Positions 21,594 to 33,481 of a stretch of 64,000 nucleotides of DNA are shown here, in pieces. A model generated the notes under the pieces. It was not told the origin of the DNA and did not search any database. It saw only the letters and a program-made list of their open reading frames with translations. Origin of the DNA: Lucinisca nassula (taxonomy: Eukaryota; Mollusca; Bivalvia; Lucinida; Lucinidae); assembly GCA_963580285.1 (NCBI GenBank), contig OY757017.1:11482538-11546537 (forward strand), written 5' to 3'. Made by a program: the position numbers and the translations under genes. Within the stretch, counting starts at the first letter, position 1. Every line of letters starts with the position of its first letter.

Positions 21594-22883
21594 TTATTTC
21601 ATGCCAGATAATGAGTTTTAAAAGTGTTAAAATTGTCCCAAAATTCATCTGCATATCATCAGTATTATAAATTTTATAGCATACTTTATAGTAAAAAATG
21701 TCCCAAGTGTAACGAAATTTGTGTGACAGCTGAAGGTAGCTTTAATTCTGTTAATACAAACAGATCTGTTAACTGGTGTTCCAAATGTAATGCATTTTTC
21801 TATGTAATCTGTACATTTTTGTTTGGATATAACACGGTTGTTTAACGAACGCAGTTTCTGTTTTGGATCCCATTAATAGTGTAATAAAGAGATTGTGGTG
21901 TAACCTTGAAAGGGTAATCAAACCAAAGCCTCAACAAAAAATATATATATATATATATATATACCCAGTCAAAAAAGTAACTATATCAAGTTCCGGGTAA
22001 ATTCCAGTAGCTATTCGGTAGCCATTCAGCTAGAGATGGCTGTAAACATACGAATCGGACGTTTAGCTGCAAAATGCATAAATTTGCATTTGCCCATACA
22101 ATTCTGCTCAAGAGTTGTCTTCCAATATGTGCCTAGAACTGTTTTGCAAGGAATTAGACATTGTGCATGCGCAGATGGTCATTTTATATCTGAGATGAAA
22201 GATCATATCCCTCACTTTACCTTTACAATATCTCATGATTTTGCACTACAATCAAGACTTTAATTTGTGAAATTCTCAGATTATCTCCCTTTCATTTAAA
22301 AATTTGGCAATTTTCAAACTTTTGTTGTTTCTATACCTGCAATTCAATTTTTGCATTTTTTTAAAAAGCGCTTTGTTAACACCATTGCTGTTGACAATGA
22401 TGGGAAATAATGTAGAAAATTCATGTAGCATGTAGCACTGCCAATTGCAATTTTCTATGGAGTTTCAATTGAAAACAGCATTTTGCACACACTTTCAAAG
22501 AATTGGAGGCCTATACGTAATCGTCTGTTTCTCTTAGCAAATGGAGTTTAAGTTCCCAATATTTTGTGAATAGACACACAGGGTATCTAATGAAAGGTTA
22601 CACATATCAATTTTTTAGAAATCATGTTCTAACTGTAATGTTTTATGTATTGAATCTTGGCGTCTGTAATGATTTATTCTGTGAAATTGTCACAGTGACC
22701 CCTTGGGTGTTTAAAACAATAGTCCAGGCTTGCGAGTTTACATAAACAAAAACAGTTTGGGCTTTTGCATGGAGAAATGAGTCCTCTAACCAAAGCAAAA
22801 CAAATTTTGTGTAGTTTTCATTTGTAGTAACTATGGTATCAAAAGCAATTTTATGTATAGGAACTTTTTTGACCGAGTATATA
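21594..22883. other. No gene; MITE remnant and AT microsatellite
   Basis: Bases 21793-21930 match the ends of the ATAACACGG-type MITE (ATTTTTCTATGTAATCTGTA, TTATAACACGG-like, GAGATTGTGGTGTAA). (AT)n lies at 21943-21962. The remainder is unassigned. Confidence 0.4.
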
Positions 22884-23406
22884 TACTGTCGAACTTCGAT
22901 GGGTCGAACTCGGTAGGCTCGAACACCGCGTTTGGGTCGAACTGACTTTTCAGTCCCGGCAAAATCCCTATTCATTTTAACTAAACATGCCACCCTTGGC
23001 TCGAACCACGATGGCTCCAACCCTCCAACTCTAAGTCTGGTCCCTAGAGTGCATTTTATATGTAAAATCCCACCCGATGGCTCGCACTGTTTACCTTTTT
23101 AAAAATTCCAATTTTATCGATCAAGTCACGCAGGCGCGTGATCAGTATCATAAGACGCTTTGATATTGACAAAGCGTCTTACTTAATTGGCGCAATCCCT
23201 TTGATCAACAGGTCAAGAGATTAATGTTGAGAAGGTGTCAAATTAAGTTTATTGTAAACACCTATAATAAACCAGAGCTAATGAGGCAGCATAAGGAAAT
23301 TAAAGCTGGCAAAATATTTTTCACAAATTAAAATTTCACACCGACATTGAGTAAGACCTGCCAAAATTACAGTCTTTGCCTTAAAATACGGACCAAAAAT
23401 ACGGCT

Positions 23407-23911
23407 CATCATTCTATGGAACGCCACAGCTGTCTTTTGTTGACCAAATGTAAGACGTGGTGTCATAATTTCGTTACATGGTGTCCACTGTTCTTTATCT
23501 GATGTCCATTGTCCTTTATCTGATGTCATAACTTCTTTATATGGTGATATATTTTCAATATGTGGTGTGCACTTTTCTTTATATGATGTGCACTTTTCTT
23601 TATATGATGTGCACTTTTCTTTATATCATGTCCATTCATCATTATATCTTGTCAATTCAACAGTCATTTTATGATGTCTTTAATTTCTTATATTCTGTGC
23701 GATCATTGTTTTATGTTGTGAGTTAGCAATTGTATATTGTGACAAATCACCGGGCTTATATGTTGTGCGTTGATGCTTATGTCCTGTCAGTTTAACATTA
23801 CCTGGTGTCGAAACTTCATTCCATGGTGTGCAAACTTCATTATGATGATGACTAATCTAGCGACTTTACCAGGATATTTTGCAGCAGAAAATTTTTACTA
23901 CAACACCTGCA
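23407..23911 (+). repeat. Left arm of large inverted repeat, built of ~21-bp subrepeats
   Basis: Degenerate tandem units resembling TGATGTGCACTTTTCTTTATA, best preserved at 23558-23625. The whole arm is the reverse complement of 26552-27070. Arms made of subrepeats are typical of Foldback-type elements. Open frames here are translations of the subrepeats. Confidence 0.85.
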
Positions 23912-24549
23912 GAGTGTTACTCCCGCCCTGCATGACCTAATCAAAGAGGTCAAGAAACCACTAAACAGCCATTCGTCAGCGATCCCACATCTGTTTTATT
24001 TTAAGAAACAATTAATCAACTGGCATTTTAACTTGAGTCTGTAAAATTATCTAAAGTTTACCAGTTTGCACATGTAGGACTATCAGTGCCGTTTACTTTC
24101 TTAAAATTGGGCAGTAAAAACATAAGTGATAAATATAGAAAAAGAGGCAAAATTATATGCAGTTATTAAACATGTGTCTGATCAGTTTCTTTGCTTCCCA
24201 GCAGGCACGAGTCACTAGTGCTTCGTCAAATCAACGTCGGTGCATGACTTTACCCCCGATGTAGATATGACGTTGTATAAACGTCGTGATGTTGTACTAC
24301 CGACGTTGATGTCACGTTGCTGAAATGTTACGACGTATCAAAACAATATACCAAACACACACACACAAAACTATCAAAAACAATATACCAAACACACACA
24401 CAAAAACACATGTAAACACCGGTCAAACATAAATTTTACTATCTAACACTATCAGGTAACCAATAATGCACTTTTTCTTTGAATACGGTTGACAAACAAA
24501 TATGGCCATAAATAAAGATAAGAACCAGCCTTAGTCTGAGGATGCAAGT

Positions 24550-24722
24550 CACAACAATCGTCGTCTGCTTTGTTGTCTGTAGGTTACTTGTAAACATTGT
24601 GGAGTCAGATCAGATTGTTGCTCAAGGAGCAGATGGCAGTCTGGTCAGGGACCACATTGTTTGCCTGTATACATACTTAAACTGCACGAATAAGTAGCAG
24701 ACGATATAAACAGACGACAGTT
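24550..24722. mobile_element. MITE family C with palindromic core
   Basis: The ends are ATCGTCGTCTGCTTTGTTGTC and GCAGACGATATAAACAGACGA, with GTCAGATCAGATTG and CAGTCTGGTCAGGGACCACA inside. A second copy lies at 53089-53226. Confidence 0.6.
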
Positions 24723-24752
24723 TTATTAACTGCTATTGCTCATCCGAGTACG

Positions 24753-25062
24753 AGGCCCCCGCCCATAGGGGCTTGAAGAAATAGATGGGCTGCATGATGC
24801 TTCCACGCAGAGCTGAATCCGGCCCGCACACTAGTACTGGTAAACCGCTTAGAGGATCTAAGCCTGTCCAGGAACCGCGTTGCGAGGCGGACGTTCATGC
24901 TAGTAAACCCTATTGGTTTCATTGGGCGACAGGGCTTGCCGGAGATGTCATTTCATCTCAATGTCGGGTAAAAGTCCCACAAAATTGGAAGCAACGTCTC
25001 CAAAATGACCTTTACAGTGTTGACGGGGACGTTAAACCTCAACTCAAACAAACAAAAACAAA
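24753..25062 (+). mobile_element. SINE-A, full length, perfect 13-bp TSD
   Basis: TCATCCGAGTACG is duplicated exactly at 24740-24752 and 25063-25075. This copy defines the family: GGCCCCCGCCCATAGGGGC at the 5' end and GGGGACGTTAAACCTCAA plus (CAAA)n at the 3' end. It is about 310 bp. I do not recognise a clear A/B-box promoter in it. Confidence 0.9.
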
Positions 25063-25173
25063 TCATCCGAGTACGGCCCTGTTTCTCTATCTTATTATCT
25101 CAGTTGCTCAAGCATCCACAATATACTGGTATATCTGGGACAGAAATAAGAAAAACCAGTGCTTCAGGTGAAG

Positions 25174-26259
25174 TGCACGACCCGCCAGATGCTTTTAGCT
25201 TTATGAGTGTTACCATATATGGGTATGGCGGCCATTTTGGTCATGTGACCTGAACCTAAAACGGTTCCCCTAATAAATGCGCCTTATCGTAAGGAGCAAA
25301 AATATATCATACTTAAGTACTGTATTCTGAATCATTTGCAGGATAAAATGCATTCTCACTTTTCCAATACAAAAGCATATGTGTCAAAGTTTGACCTAGG
25401 CACAAAGAAGGTCAAGGTAAACCCAGGGTAACCATTTTAGCAATTTATGATGGGCCTACGTCCCAGATGCTATTTATAAAATTTCGTGGAAATCTGCCCA
25501 GTGGTTCTGGAGGAGACTATTTTTGAAGGGTTTTTACCATATATGGCTTGGCGGCCATTTTGGTCATGTGACCTGGACCCCATGAGCAAATTTTGGTTTC
25601 CCCCATCCAATAGAGGCTCCATATGAAATTTGACTTCAATCGGCCAAAGGGTTTCCGAGCCGAAAATCGAAAATTTTCACATTTTTCGCCTCGGCGAGGC
25701 TATACTAAATGGAATGCAATATTTTGCAAGTTTATTGGTTAGATCTCATTGATATTTATCAGTATGCCAAAAATTGTTTAAATATTCCAAGCGGTTAAGT
25801 CACTATCACCAATTTTCACAAACGGGTTAAGGGCGGAAAGACAGACAGACCATATATGGCTTGGCGGCCATTTTGGTCATGTGACCTGGACCCCATGAGC
25901 AAATTTTGGTTTCCCCCATCCCATAGAGGCTTCATATGAAATTTGACTTCAATCGGCCTAACGGTTTCCGAGGAGAAGCAGTTCGAAAATTTTCACATTT
26001 TTCGCCTCGGCGAGGCTATACTAAATGGAATGTAATGTTTAGCAAGTTCATTGGTTAGATCTCATTGATATCTATCAGTATGCCAAAAATTGTTTAAATA
26101 TTCCAAGCGGTTAAGTCACTATCACCAATTTTCACAAACGGGTTACGGACGTGCAGACAGACTGACAGACTGACCGAATGACAGAATGACACGGTGATTT
26201 TAGGGCACTCTTAGAAAATCAACCGACTTCAGTCGGTCGCTTTTTCTGCGGGTCGTGCA
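25174..26259. mobile_element. Tandem-unit element with exact 12-bp TIR
   Basis: TGCACGACCCGC (25174-25185) is mirrored by GCGGGTCGTGCA (26248-26259). The body holds three units around TGGCGGCCATTTTGGTCATG. A hairpin, ACCGAC-TTCA-GTCGGT, lies at about 26222-26237, with a (CAGA)n-like stretch before it. It lacks the CTAG end of the HINE class. Confidence 0.65.
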
Positions 26260-26551
26260 ATATCTCTACAGCGAAGTGTTATTTAAACTGCAAACTCTAA
26301 GTACCTTGAATTAGGAGGTCGCCCAGTCCTGATGAATTGTCGTCTGCTCGGTCGCTGCTTGATTTGACAAAAAAAACAACAAAGACCCTGACCAGACTTT
26401 GCATAGGCGCAGGCTGGTTTCTGTCTCTACTTTTCGCAAAATGAGTTCATATTTCTTTGGCCCTTTATGCAACGCTAGGCATGTCTATGATGCTAGAATA
26501 CTGAAATTTGTTGTTGTTTTTCCAAAAACCAAACATGAGGGAAACGCTTTC

Positions 26552-27070
26552 CAGGTGTTGTAGTAAAAATTTTCTGCTGCCAAAAAAAAACCCTGGTAAA
26601 GTCGCTTGTTTAATCATCATCATAATGAAGTTTGCACACCATGGAATGAGGTTTCGACACCAGGTAATGTTAAACTGACAGTACATAAGCATCAACGCAC
26701 AACATATAAGCCTGGTGATTTGTCACAATATACAATTGCTAACTCACAACATAAAACAATGAACGCACAGAATATAAGAAATTAAAGACATCATAAAATG
26801 ACTGTTGGACATGATATAAATTTGAATTGACAAGATATAATGATGAATGGACATGATATAAAGAAAAGTGCACATCATATAAAGAAAAGTGCACATCATA
26901 TAAAGAAAAGTGCACATCACATAATGAAAATATATCACCATATAAAGAAGTTGTGACATCAGATAAAGAATAATGGTCATCAGATAAAGAACAGCGGACA
27001 TCACGTAATGAAACAATGACACCACGGCTTACATTTGGTCAACATAAGACAGCTGTGGCGTTCCATATCA
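26552..27070 (-). repeat. Right arm of large inverted repeat
   Basis: Reverse complement of 23407-23911, including the AAGAAAAGTGCACATCATAT subrepeats (26851-26920) and the ends CAGGTGTTGTAGTAAAAATT and CAGCTGTGGCGTTCCAT. Arm divergence is modest, with small indels. The spacer is about 2.6 kb and contains later insertions. Confidence 0.85.
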
Positions 27071-27405
27071 TTCGCTCCTGCAGTCTTGTCAGAGAGTACG
27101 TAAGCTTTCGAGCAATCTGGTGAAGGACCCGGCAATGGGGGGATACCCAGATCGGAGGTTTCTGCTGGCACTGCCAAGCAATCTGGTGTAGGACGTGGCT
27201 TAAATTATGACGATAAATGTACCGGAAGTCACCAATATTGCCGTAGCGATGATAAAAAATCATAGTACACAAAGATGTGTCTTGCCGAGTTGGACTCCGA
27301 TGGCTCGAACTTTTTTCGGCGGTCCCGCTGAGTTCGAGCCATCGCAGTTCGACTGTATCTCTGATTTACTCCCCTTTGTCTTGAGCTATGTACATATACT
27401 TTTAG

Positions 27406-27554
27406 GTGTGAGAGTTCCTAGAAACTTCAAGTTATTAGAAGAACTGGAGCTGGGCGAGAAAGGTGTAGGAGATGGTACGATAAGTTGGGGCTTGGCTGAT
27501 GATGATGACAACACACTTACTAGATGGACTGGAACCATTATAGGCCCACACAAG
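27406..27554 (+). CDS. UBE2V: Ubiquitin E2 variant (UEV/MMS2-like), second coding exon
   Basis: UEV proteins are catalytically dead E2 homologues that pair with UBC13 to build Lys63-linked ubiquitin chains in DNA damage tolerance and innate signalling. This exon reads [32 protein letters not shown] and [13 protein letters not shown], the N-terminal half of the UEV fold, with the conserved Phe of VPRNF that contacts UBC13. The acceptor is TATACTTTTAG before 27406 and the donor GTATGG at 27555. The exon begins in phase 1 (GT of a Gly codon), as in vertebrate UBE2V genes, and ends in phase 0. With the exons at 37887 and 43432 it gives about 138 residues. A first exon of roughly six codons, as in relatives, would complete a normal 145-residue protein; I did not find it. 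The copy is noticeably diverged in its C-terminal half. Confidence 0.9.
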
Positions 27555-27559
27555 GTATG

Positions 27560-29320
27560 GTACACAACAACCTCATTATAACATGGTTCGTTATAACACG
27601 GTTTGGGATATAACGTGGTTTCAAGATGGATCCCCAAAAATGTATAGATTATACAGAAAAATGAACATAAGTGGTCATTTTTAGCTCGCCTGTACGAAGT
27701 ACAAGGAGAACTATTGTTGTCACCTCGGATGGCGTGTGCGTTTGCGTTTGCGTTCCCGTCACACTGTGTTAAAGTTTTTCAAATGCTTATATCTCAACAG
27801 TCACTCATCACAGACCACTCATATTTGGAACTTAAGTACCTGGGAGGGTCCTCTGATGTTCAAAGAGAACAGACCCCTGGGTTCATGCCCCGGGGTGGGG
27901 CTAGGGGTCAAAATCTAGAACACCTTTGTAATTCTGTGTTAAAGTTTTTGAAATGCTTATATCTCAACAGTCACTTTTCACAAAGCATTCATATTTACAA
28001 CTTGGATACCTGGGAGTGTCTTCTGAGATTCCAAGACAACACACCCCTGGGTTCATGCCTGGGATTGGGGATGGGGTGGGGCTGGGGGTCAAAATCTAGG
28101 ACACCTTTGTAATTTGTTGTATACCTTTCCATTATACTAACGAGTTATAGACACAATTGGTTATACATCAGCCAATCAAGTGACATTGGTTCAAGTGTAA
28201 AAGGGTGAAGGTCATGGTGACCTACATTTCACGGTCCAGTGATTTTGCCTTATATCTTGAAGTCTATTTGTTGCAGAAATGTCATACCTGGGATATTAGT
28301 TCCATGTGACTCCACGATTGACCTCAAAATATATCTAGGTCACTGTGACCTATATTTCATGGTTCAGCGATTTTCCCTATTATCTCGAATACTATTTGAT
28401 GGAGAAATGTCATACCTGGATAATAAATTCCATATGACCCAATAATTGACCGCAAAATATATCTAGGTCATGGTGACCTACATTTCACGGTCCAGTGATT
28501 TTGTCTATTATCTTGAATACTATTTGATGGAGAAATGTTATACCTGGGTTATTAAATGCAGGTGACCCCATTATTGACCTCAAAATATATCTAGGTCAGT
28601 ATGACCTATATTTCATGGTTCAGTGATTTTGCCTATTATCTTGAATACAATTTGATAGAGAAACGTCATACCTGGATTATTAGTTCCATGTGACTCTATA
28701 ATTGACCGCAAAATATATCCAGGTCAGTGTGACCTATATTTCATGGTTCAATGATTTTGCCTATTATCTTGAACACTATTTGATGGAGAAATGTCATACC
28801 TGGATTATTTATTCCATGTGACCCCATGATTGAGCTTGAATTAATATCTAGGTCAGTGTGTCCTATATTTCATGGTTCAGTGATTTTTCCTATTATCTTG
28901 AATACTATTTGATGGAGAAATGTCTTACCTGGATAATTAGTTCCATTTGACCCGATGATTGACATGGAAATATATCTAGGTCCTTGTAACCTATTTTCAT
29001 GGTTCAATGATTTTGCCTTATAATTCAGATACAATTTGATCCTGAAATGTAATATCTGGAATATATGTTCAATGTGACCTGATTATTGATCTCAAATATA
29101 TCAAGGTGAGTGTGACCTATATTTCATGGTTCATAAATTTTTCTTTATATCTTGAAGTCGCGAAACAGGCGAGCTATGCTGTCTGGCGACAGCTCTTGTT
29201 CTATATAATCTATACATTTTTTTTTGAAATACATGTAACATCATTGTTTAACTAACACGGTTTCTGCTCTGGGTCCCATTGAAAGTGTTATAGAGAGGTT
29301 GTAGTGTAATTTAGAGGTAA
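27560..29320. mobile_element. MITE of the ATAACACGG family, split by HINE-5
   Basis: The left part (27560-27682) has CATTATAACATGGTTCGTTA and GTATAGATTATACAGAAAAA. The right part (29199-29320) has TCTATATAATCTATACATTT, GGTCCCATTGAAAGTG and GAGAGGTTGTAGTGTAA. The related copy at 47847-48065 shows the centre uninterrupted (GACCATTAATGGTC). Confidence 0.65.
27683..29198 (+). mobile_element. HINE/pearl-like element (HINE-5)
   Basis: The 5' end is AGCTCGCCTGT (27683-27693). Its exact inverse, ACAGGCGAGCT, sits at 29165-29175. It is followed by hairpin GCTGTC-TGGC-GACAGC (29178-29193) and CTTG (29195-29198) before T. The body has ~125-bp units (GTGACCTATATTTCATGGTT, TATTTGATGGAGAAATGTCA). It lies in a UEV intron and inserted in the centre of a MITE at a T run. 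Confidence 0.85.
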
Positions 29321-29708
29321 ACCTTATATGACAACTCAAGTCCTCACCATACTTGCTGTAAAATTTGAGCAAGTACAATTTACGACTAGGCCTTGAGGTT
29401 ATAAAACTTTTTTCATGCTCAACTCACAAATTTGTCCAGTTTATGAATTCTAAAATGCCAACAAATAGAACAAATGTTGGCATTTTAAAATTTATCGGCA
29501 GGACAAATAACATTCTGTGCTGATCGGAGTAGAAAAATTGCCTGTTTCAGTTGTATTTTAGTATTTATGAGCATTATAATTTTCATGCTCAGCTGAGTTG
29601 AGCATGAAAAAGTTTTATCATATGACGACGCATCTGAGAGTGTAATAACGCCATGTAATATTTTCGATAATCCACTAGTGGATATGCAAATTAGCTAGAT
29701 ATGTCCCG
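29199..29708. other. No gene
   Basis: The first ~120 bp are the right part of the split MITE. An inverted phrase follows, TGCCAACAAATAGAACAAAT with ATGTTGGCATTTTAAAATTT. Nothing else is recognised. Confidence 0.4.
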
Positions 29709-29988
29709 TGTTTGTTTGTTTGATTTGAGGTTTAACGTCCCCGTCAACACTGTAAAGGTCATTTTGGAGACGTTGCTTCCAATTTTGTGGGACTTTTACC
29801 CGACAATGAGATGAAATGACATCTCAAGCCCTGCCGCCCAACGAAACCAATAGGGTTTATAAGCATGGACGGTCCGACTCGCACCGCAGTTCCTGGACAG
29901 GCTTAAATCCTCTAAGCCGTTTACCAGTACTAGCGTGCGGACAGTTTCAGCTCTGCGTGGAAGCATCATGCAGCCCGTCTATTTCTCG
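29709..29988 (-). mobile_element. SINE-A, reverse orientation
   Basis: It begins GTTTGTTTGTTTGATTTGAG and continues through TTTAACGTCCCCGTCAAC, CCAATAGGGTTTATAAGC and GAAGCATCATGCAGCCCG. The outermost 5' end (GGGGCTTGAAG) is missing. Confidence 0.85.
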
Positions 29989-30189
29989 TGACGTTACATA
30001 TACGACGTCCTTAACGACATCTCGTTTACTAATGGCGGATCATTGACATTTTTGTAAACAAACGTGAATAAAATTTGCTATAAATGTCACATGATAAATA
30101 GAATCTTGCATTCAGGCATTCGTGCTCATGTTGGCAAGCCTCGCATTTTATCCCTTTTCCTCAACTCGTTTAATAAATTCAATAATCAC

Positions 30190-30772
30190 GGGTGGTAATC
30201 AGGGGAACTAGCTCGAAAATGAGTCAATGGAAATTTGTTCCCTCGACACATCCTGGAACTCTCGAGCTAGCTCCATCACCAGAAAACTTGAAAACAAAGG
30301 TAGGTGTTAAAGAGTTTTATCACCATTTTCTCCTTTGTAAGCTATTTATAAAAAAAATCAGGCAATGCAGTTCCACATAGAAATGATTTAACTTTGTACC
30401 CCGCTAGAATTTGTCATGCAAATTTGCAGCGCTGGAGTATGAATGAAACTAAACTTTTTATCACGGACCTGAAATATTGTCAATTTATGTCAACACGGAG
30501 ATTTTGGTCTACGATTTTTCATTTTCCGCCAAAAGTACGCCCTTCACACCCCTAGAAGCAACATCCCTAGTGAAATGAAACATGGAACGTTTGAAATAAG
30601 CAAAATATTTTGGCCGTGATTACGTAACTTGCGATTTATGACGAAATGACTGTCCGAGCTAGTCTTCTCGACAAGGAGCTAGTTCACTCGACATGGAGAT
30701 ATTGCCCTCAAAAATGAAGATGAAACATCCATCAGATGACTGGGGCCTGATTCGATGTCTTTCTATGGTAAT
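30190..30772 (+). repeat. Left arm of a ~4.9-kb inverted repeat
   Basis: The arm starts GGGTGGTAATCAGGGGAACT and its sequence is mirrored at 34430-35079, including TCGAAAATGAGTCAATGGAA, CTCGAGCTAGCTCCATCACC and CCATCAGATGACTGGGGCCT. HINE-6 has inserted at its inner end; arm sequence resumes at 33482. Short open frames are shared by both arms but show no recognisable protein. Confidence 0.8.
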
Positions 30773-33481
30773 TATGTCTCCCCCGAAAAAATTTTTTTCG
30801 GAGAGACATATTGTTTTTCCCCCGGGCGTCTGTCTGTCTGTCCGTCTGTCTGTCTGTCCGTCTGTCTGTCTGTCCGTCTGTCTGTCACACATTCGTGTCC
30901 GCTCTATAACTTGAAAACCGTTGGAGCTATCGTCACGAAACTTGGTATAAATATAAATCAGCATTAGACGACGTGCAGTGCGCAAGAACTATAACTCTCG
31001 CATTTATACTTTTTGAATTATCTCCCTTGGAAGTTTGTTGGTATGTATATATGTATGGGCAAATTGTGTCCGGTCAATAACTTTCTTATTTTCAGATGGA
31101 TTTTAAAATTACTTGGCAGAAATATTAACAACCATAAGACGATGTGTGGTGCACATGAATCAAGTCGGTACCTCAAAGGTCAAGGTCATACTTAGAGGTC
31201 AAAGGTCAAAAAGGGGCCTTTTTTTCGTATTTGGTCAATAACTTTCTTATTTTGAGATGAATTTTAAAATTACTTGGCAGAAATATTAACCACCATGAGA
31301 CGATGTGTGGTGTGCATCAGGCAGGTCAGTACCTCGAAGGTCAAGGTCATACTTAGAGGTCAAAGGTCAAAAAAGGGGCCTTTTTTTCGTGTTTTGTCAA
31401 TAACTTCCTTATTTTGAGATGGATTTTAAAATTACTTGGCAGAAATATTAACCACCATGAGACGATGTGTTGTGTGTATCAGGCAGGTCAGTACCTCGAA
31501 GGTCAAGGTCATACTTAGAGATCAAAGGTCAAAAAGGGGCCTTTTTTTTCGTGTTTTGTCAATAACTTTCTTATTATGAGATGGATTGTGAAATCACTTG
31601 GCAGAAATGTAAACCAATATAAGACGATGTGTTACGTGCATGACCCAGGTTGGTACCTCAAAGGTCAAGGTCATACTTAGAGGTCAAAGGTAAAAAAGGG
31701 GCCTTTTTTCCGGTTTTGTCAATAACTTGCTTATTTTTAGATAGAATTTGAAGTTACTTGGCAAAAATGTTAACTATCATGAGAGGATGTGTTGCATGCA
31801 TGATTCAGTTTGATACCTCAAGGGTCAAGGTCATACATAGAGGTTAAAAGTAAAAAAAGGGGCCTTTTTTTTTTCGTGTTTGGTCAATAACTTTCTTATT
31901 TTTTGATGGATTTTGAAATTGCTTGGCAGAAATGTTAAACACCATGAGATGATGTGTTGCACGCATGACCCAGTTTGGTTCCTGAAAGGTCAAGGTCATA
32001 CATAGAGGTAAAAGGTCAAAAAGGGGCCTTTTTTGTGTTCTGTCAATAACTTTCTTATTTTTAGATGGATTTTGAAATTACTTGGCAGAAATGTTAACCA
32101 CCATAAGACGATGTGTTGCGTGCATGACCCAAGTTGGTACCTCAAATGTCAAGGTGGTACTAAGAGGTCAAAGAACAAAAAGGGGCCTTTTTATGCCTCC
32201 AACTTTGAAAAAGTTGGAGGGGCATATTGGTTCTGGTTCGTTTGTCCGTTCGTCTGTCCGTTACCCTTTTGATGCATAGCATAACTAAAGAACCGTGTAT
32301 GCTATGGTTTTGAAATTTCATATATGGATTCCTCATGGAAAATTAGCTGACGCGTATTTTTTTTCTTGTCCGGATTATGCCCCCTTCAAGAGTTATTGCC
32401 CTTTGAATTTTTTTTAATAAAATCTTGTCAGCAAGATATCTGGAAAACTATTGGAGCTAGAGCCTTGAAAGTTGGTGAATATATTGGTGGTGATGAGTAG
32501 ATGAACTGTTTAACTTTTGACAAAATTCCGAAAAATACTTTGTGAGTTACGGCCCTTTGTCATTTTAGTAATTTGTGCCCATTGTAATGTATGCTAAAAG
32601 TGATGCATAGCATAACTTTAGAACCGTGTATGCTAGGGTTTTGAAATTTCATAGATGGATTTCTCATGGACAAAATCTTGTCAGCATGATATCTCAAAAA
32701 CTATTGGAGCTAGAGCCTTGAAAATTGGTGAATATATTGGTGGTGATGAGTAGATGAACTGTTTAACTTTTGACAAAATTCTGAAAAATACTTTGTGAGT
32801 TATGGCCCTTTGTCATTTTGGTAATTTGTGCCAATTGTAATGTATGCTAAAAGTGATGCATAGCATAACTTTAGAACCGTGTATGCTAGGGTTTTGAAAT
32901 TTCATATATGGATATCTCATGGAAAATTAGCTGACTCGTATTTTTTTTCTCGTCCGGATTATGCCCCTTTCAAGAGTTATTGCCCTTTGAAATTTTTTCA
33001 ATAAAATCTTGTCAGCAAAATTTCTCAAACACTATTGGAGCTAGAGCCTTGAAAGTTGTTTAGTATATTGATGGTGATGAGTATATGAACTGATTAACTT
33101 TTGACAAAATTCCGAAAAATACTTTATGAGTTATGGCCCTTTGTCATTTTGGTAATTTGTGCCCATTGTAATGAATGCTAAAAGGGATGCATGGCATAAC
33201 TTTAGAACTGTGTATGCTATGGTTTTGAAATTTCATATATGCATTCCTAATGGAAAATAAGCTGACGCATATTTTTTTTCTCATCCGGATTATGCCCCTT
33301 TCAAGAGTTATTGCCCTTTGAAATTTTTTGAACATTTTTAAAGTTACTTTACAGAAATGTTTATCTTCATTAGATGATGTGTTGCACACAAGACCCGGCT
33401 CAATACCTCCAATGTCAAGGTTATACTTAGAGGTCAAAAACGGGGGAGACATCTGTGTTTTTGTAGAAAAACAAGTTCTAG
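30773..33481 (+). mobile_element. HINE/pearl-like element (HINE-6)
   Basis: The 5' end TATGTCTCCCCC pairs with GGAGAGACATA and is followed by (GTCT/GTCC)n at 30828-30890. There are about seven ~165-bp units (TCAATAACTTTCTTATTTT, GAGGTCAAAGGTCAAAAAG). The 3' end has GGGGGAGACAT (33442-33452), hairpin GTTTTT-GTAG-AAAAAC (33457-33472) and CTAG at 33478-33481. HINE-7 sits inside it. Confidence 0.85.
32192..33328 (+). mobile_element. HINE-7, nested in HINE-6, 3' end missing
   Basis: The 5' hairpin is TATGCCTCCAACTTT with AAAGTTGGAGGGGCATA. Units spaced 255-330 bp share GATGCATAGCATAAC and GATGAGTAGATGAACTG, as in HINE-1. The expected GGGGGCAT/hairpin/CTAG end is absent and HINE-6 sequence resumes near 33330, so part was lost or converted. 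Confidence 0.7.

Larger units (their letters stand above)
22884..27358. mobile_element. Composite block bounded by inverted TCGAACTTCGATGG ends
   Basis: The left end is CTGTCGAACTTCGATGGGTC and the right end GAGCCATCGCAGTTCGACTG. The complete MITE at 36620-36965 has the same termini. Inside are two ~505-bp inverted arms (23407-23911 and 26552-27070), a SINE (24753-25062), a small MITE (24550-24722) and a TIR element (25174-26259). Whether the outer ends belong to one large element or to two halves of separate MITEs is unresolved. Confidence 0.5.

Noticed and set aside
21624..21845. Zinc-ribbon-like frame (CPKCNEIC ... WCSKCNAFF) resembling the ClpX zinc domain
   Set aside because: The second half (ATTTTTCTATGTAATCTGTA) is MITE sequence also seen near 29200 and 47950, no neighbouring ClpX exons are present, and splice sites are weak.
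22036..22263. Possible first UEV exon (ATGGCTG) or small gene
   Set aside because: The intron phase does not match (phase 1 is needed at 27406) and no GT follows at the right place.
23541..23726. Frame with MCTFLYMM repeats here and again on the minus strand at 26744-27025
   Set aside because: A product of the 21-bp subrepeats in the inverted arms, not a protein.
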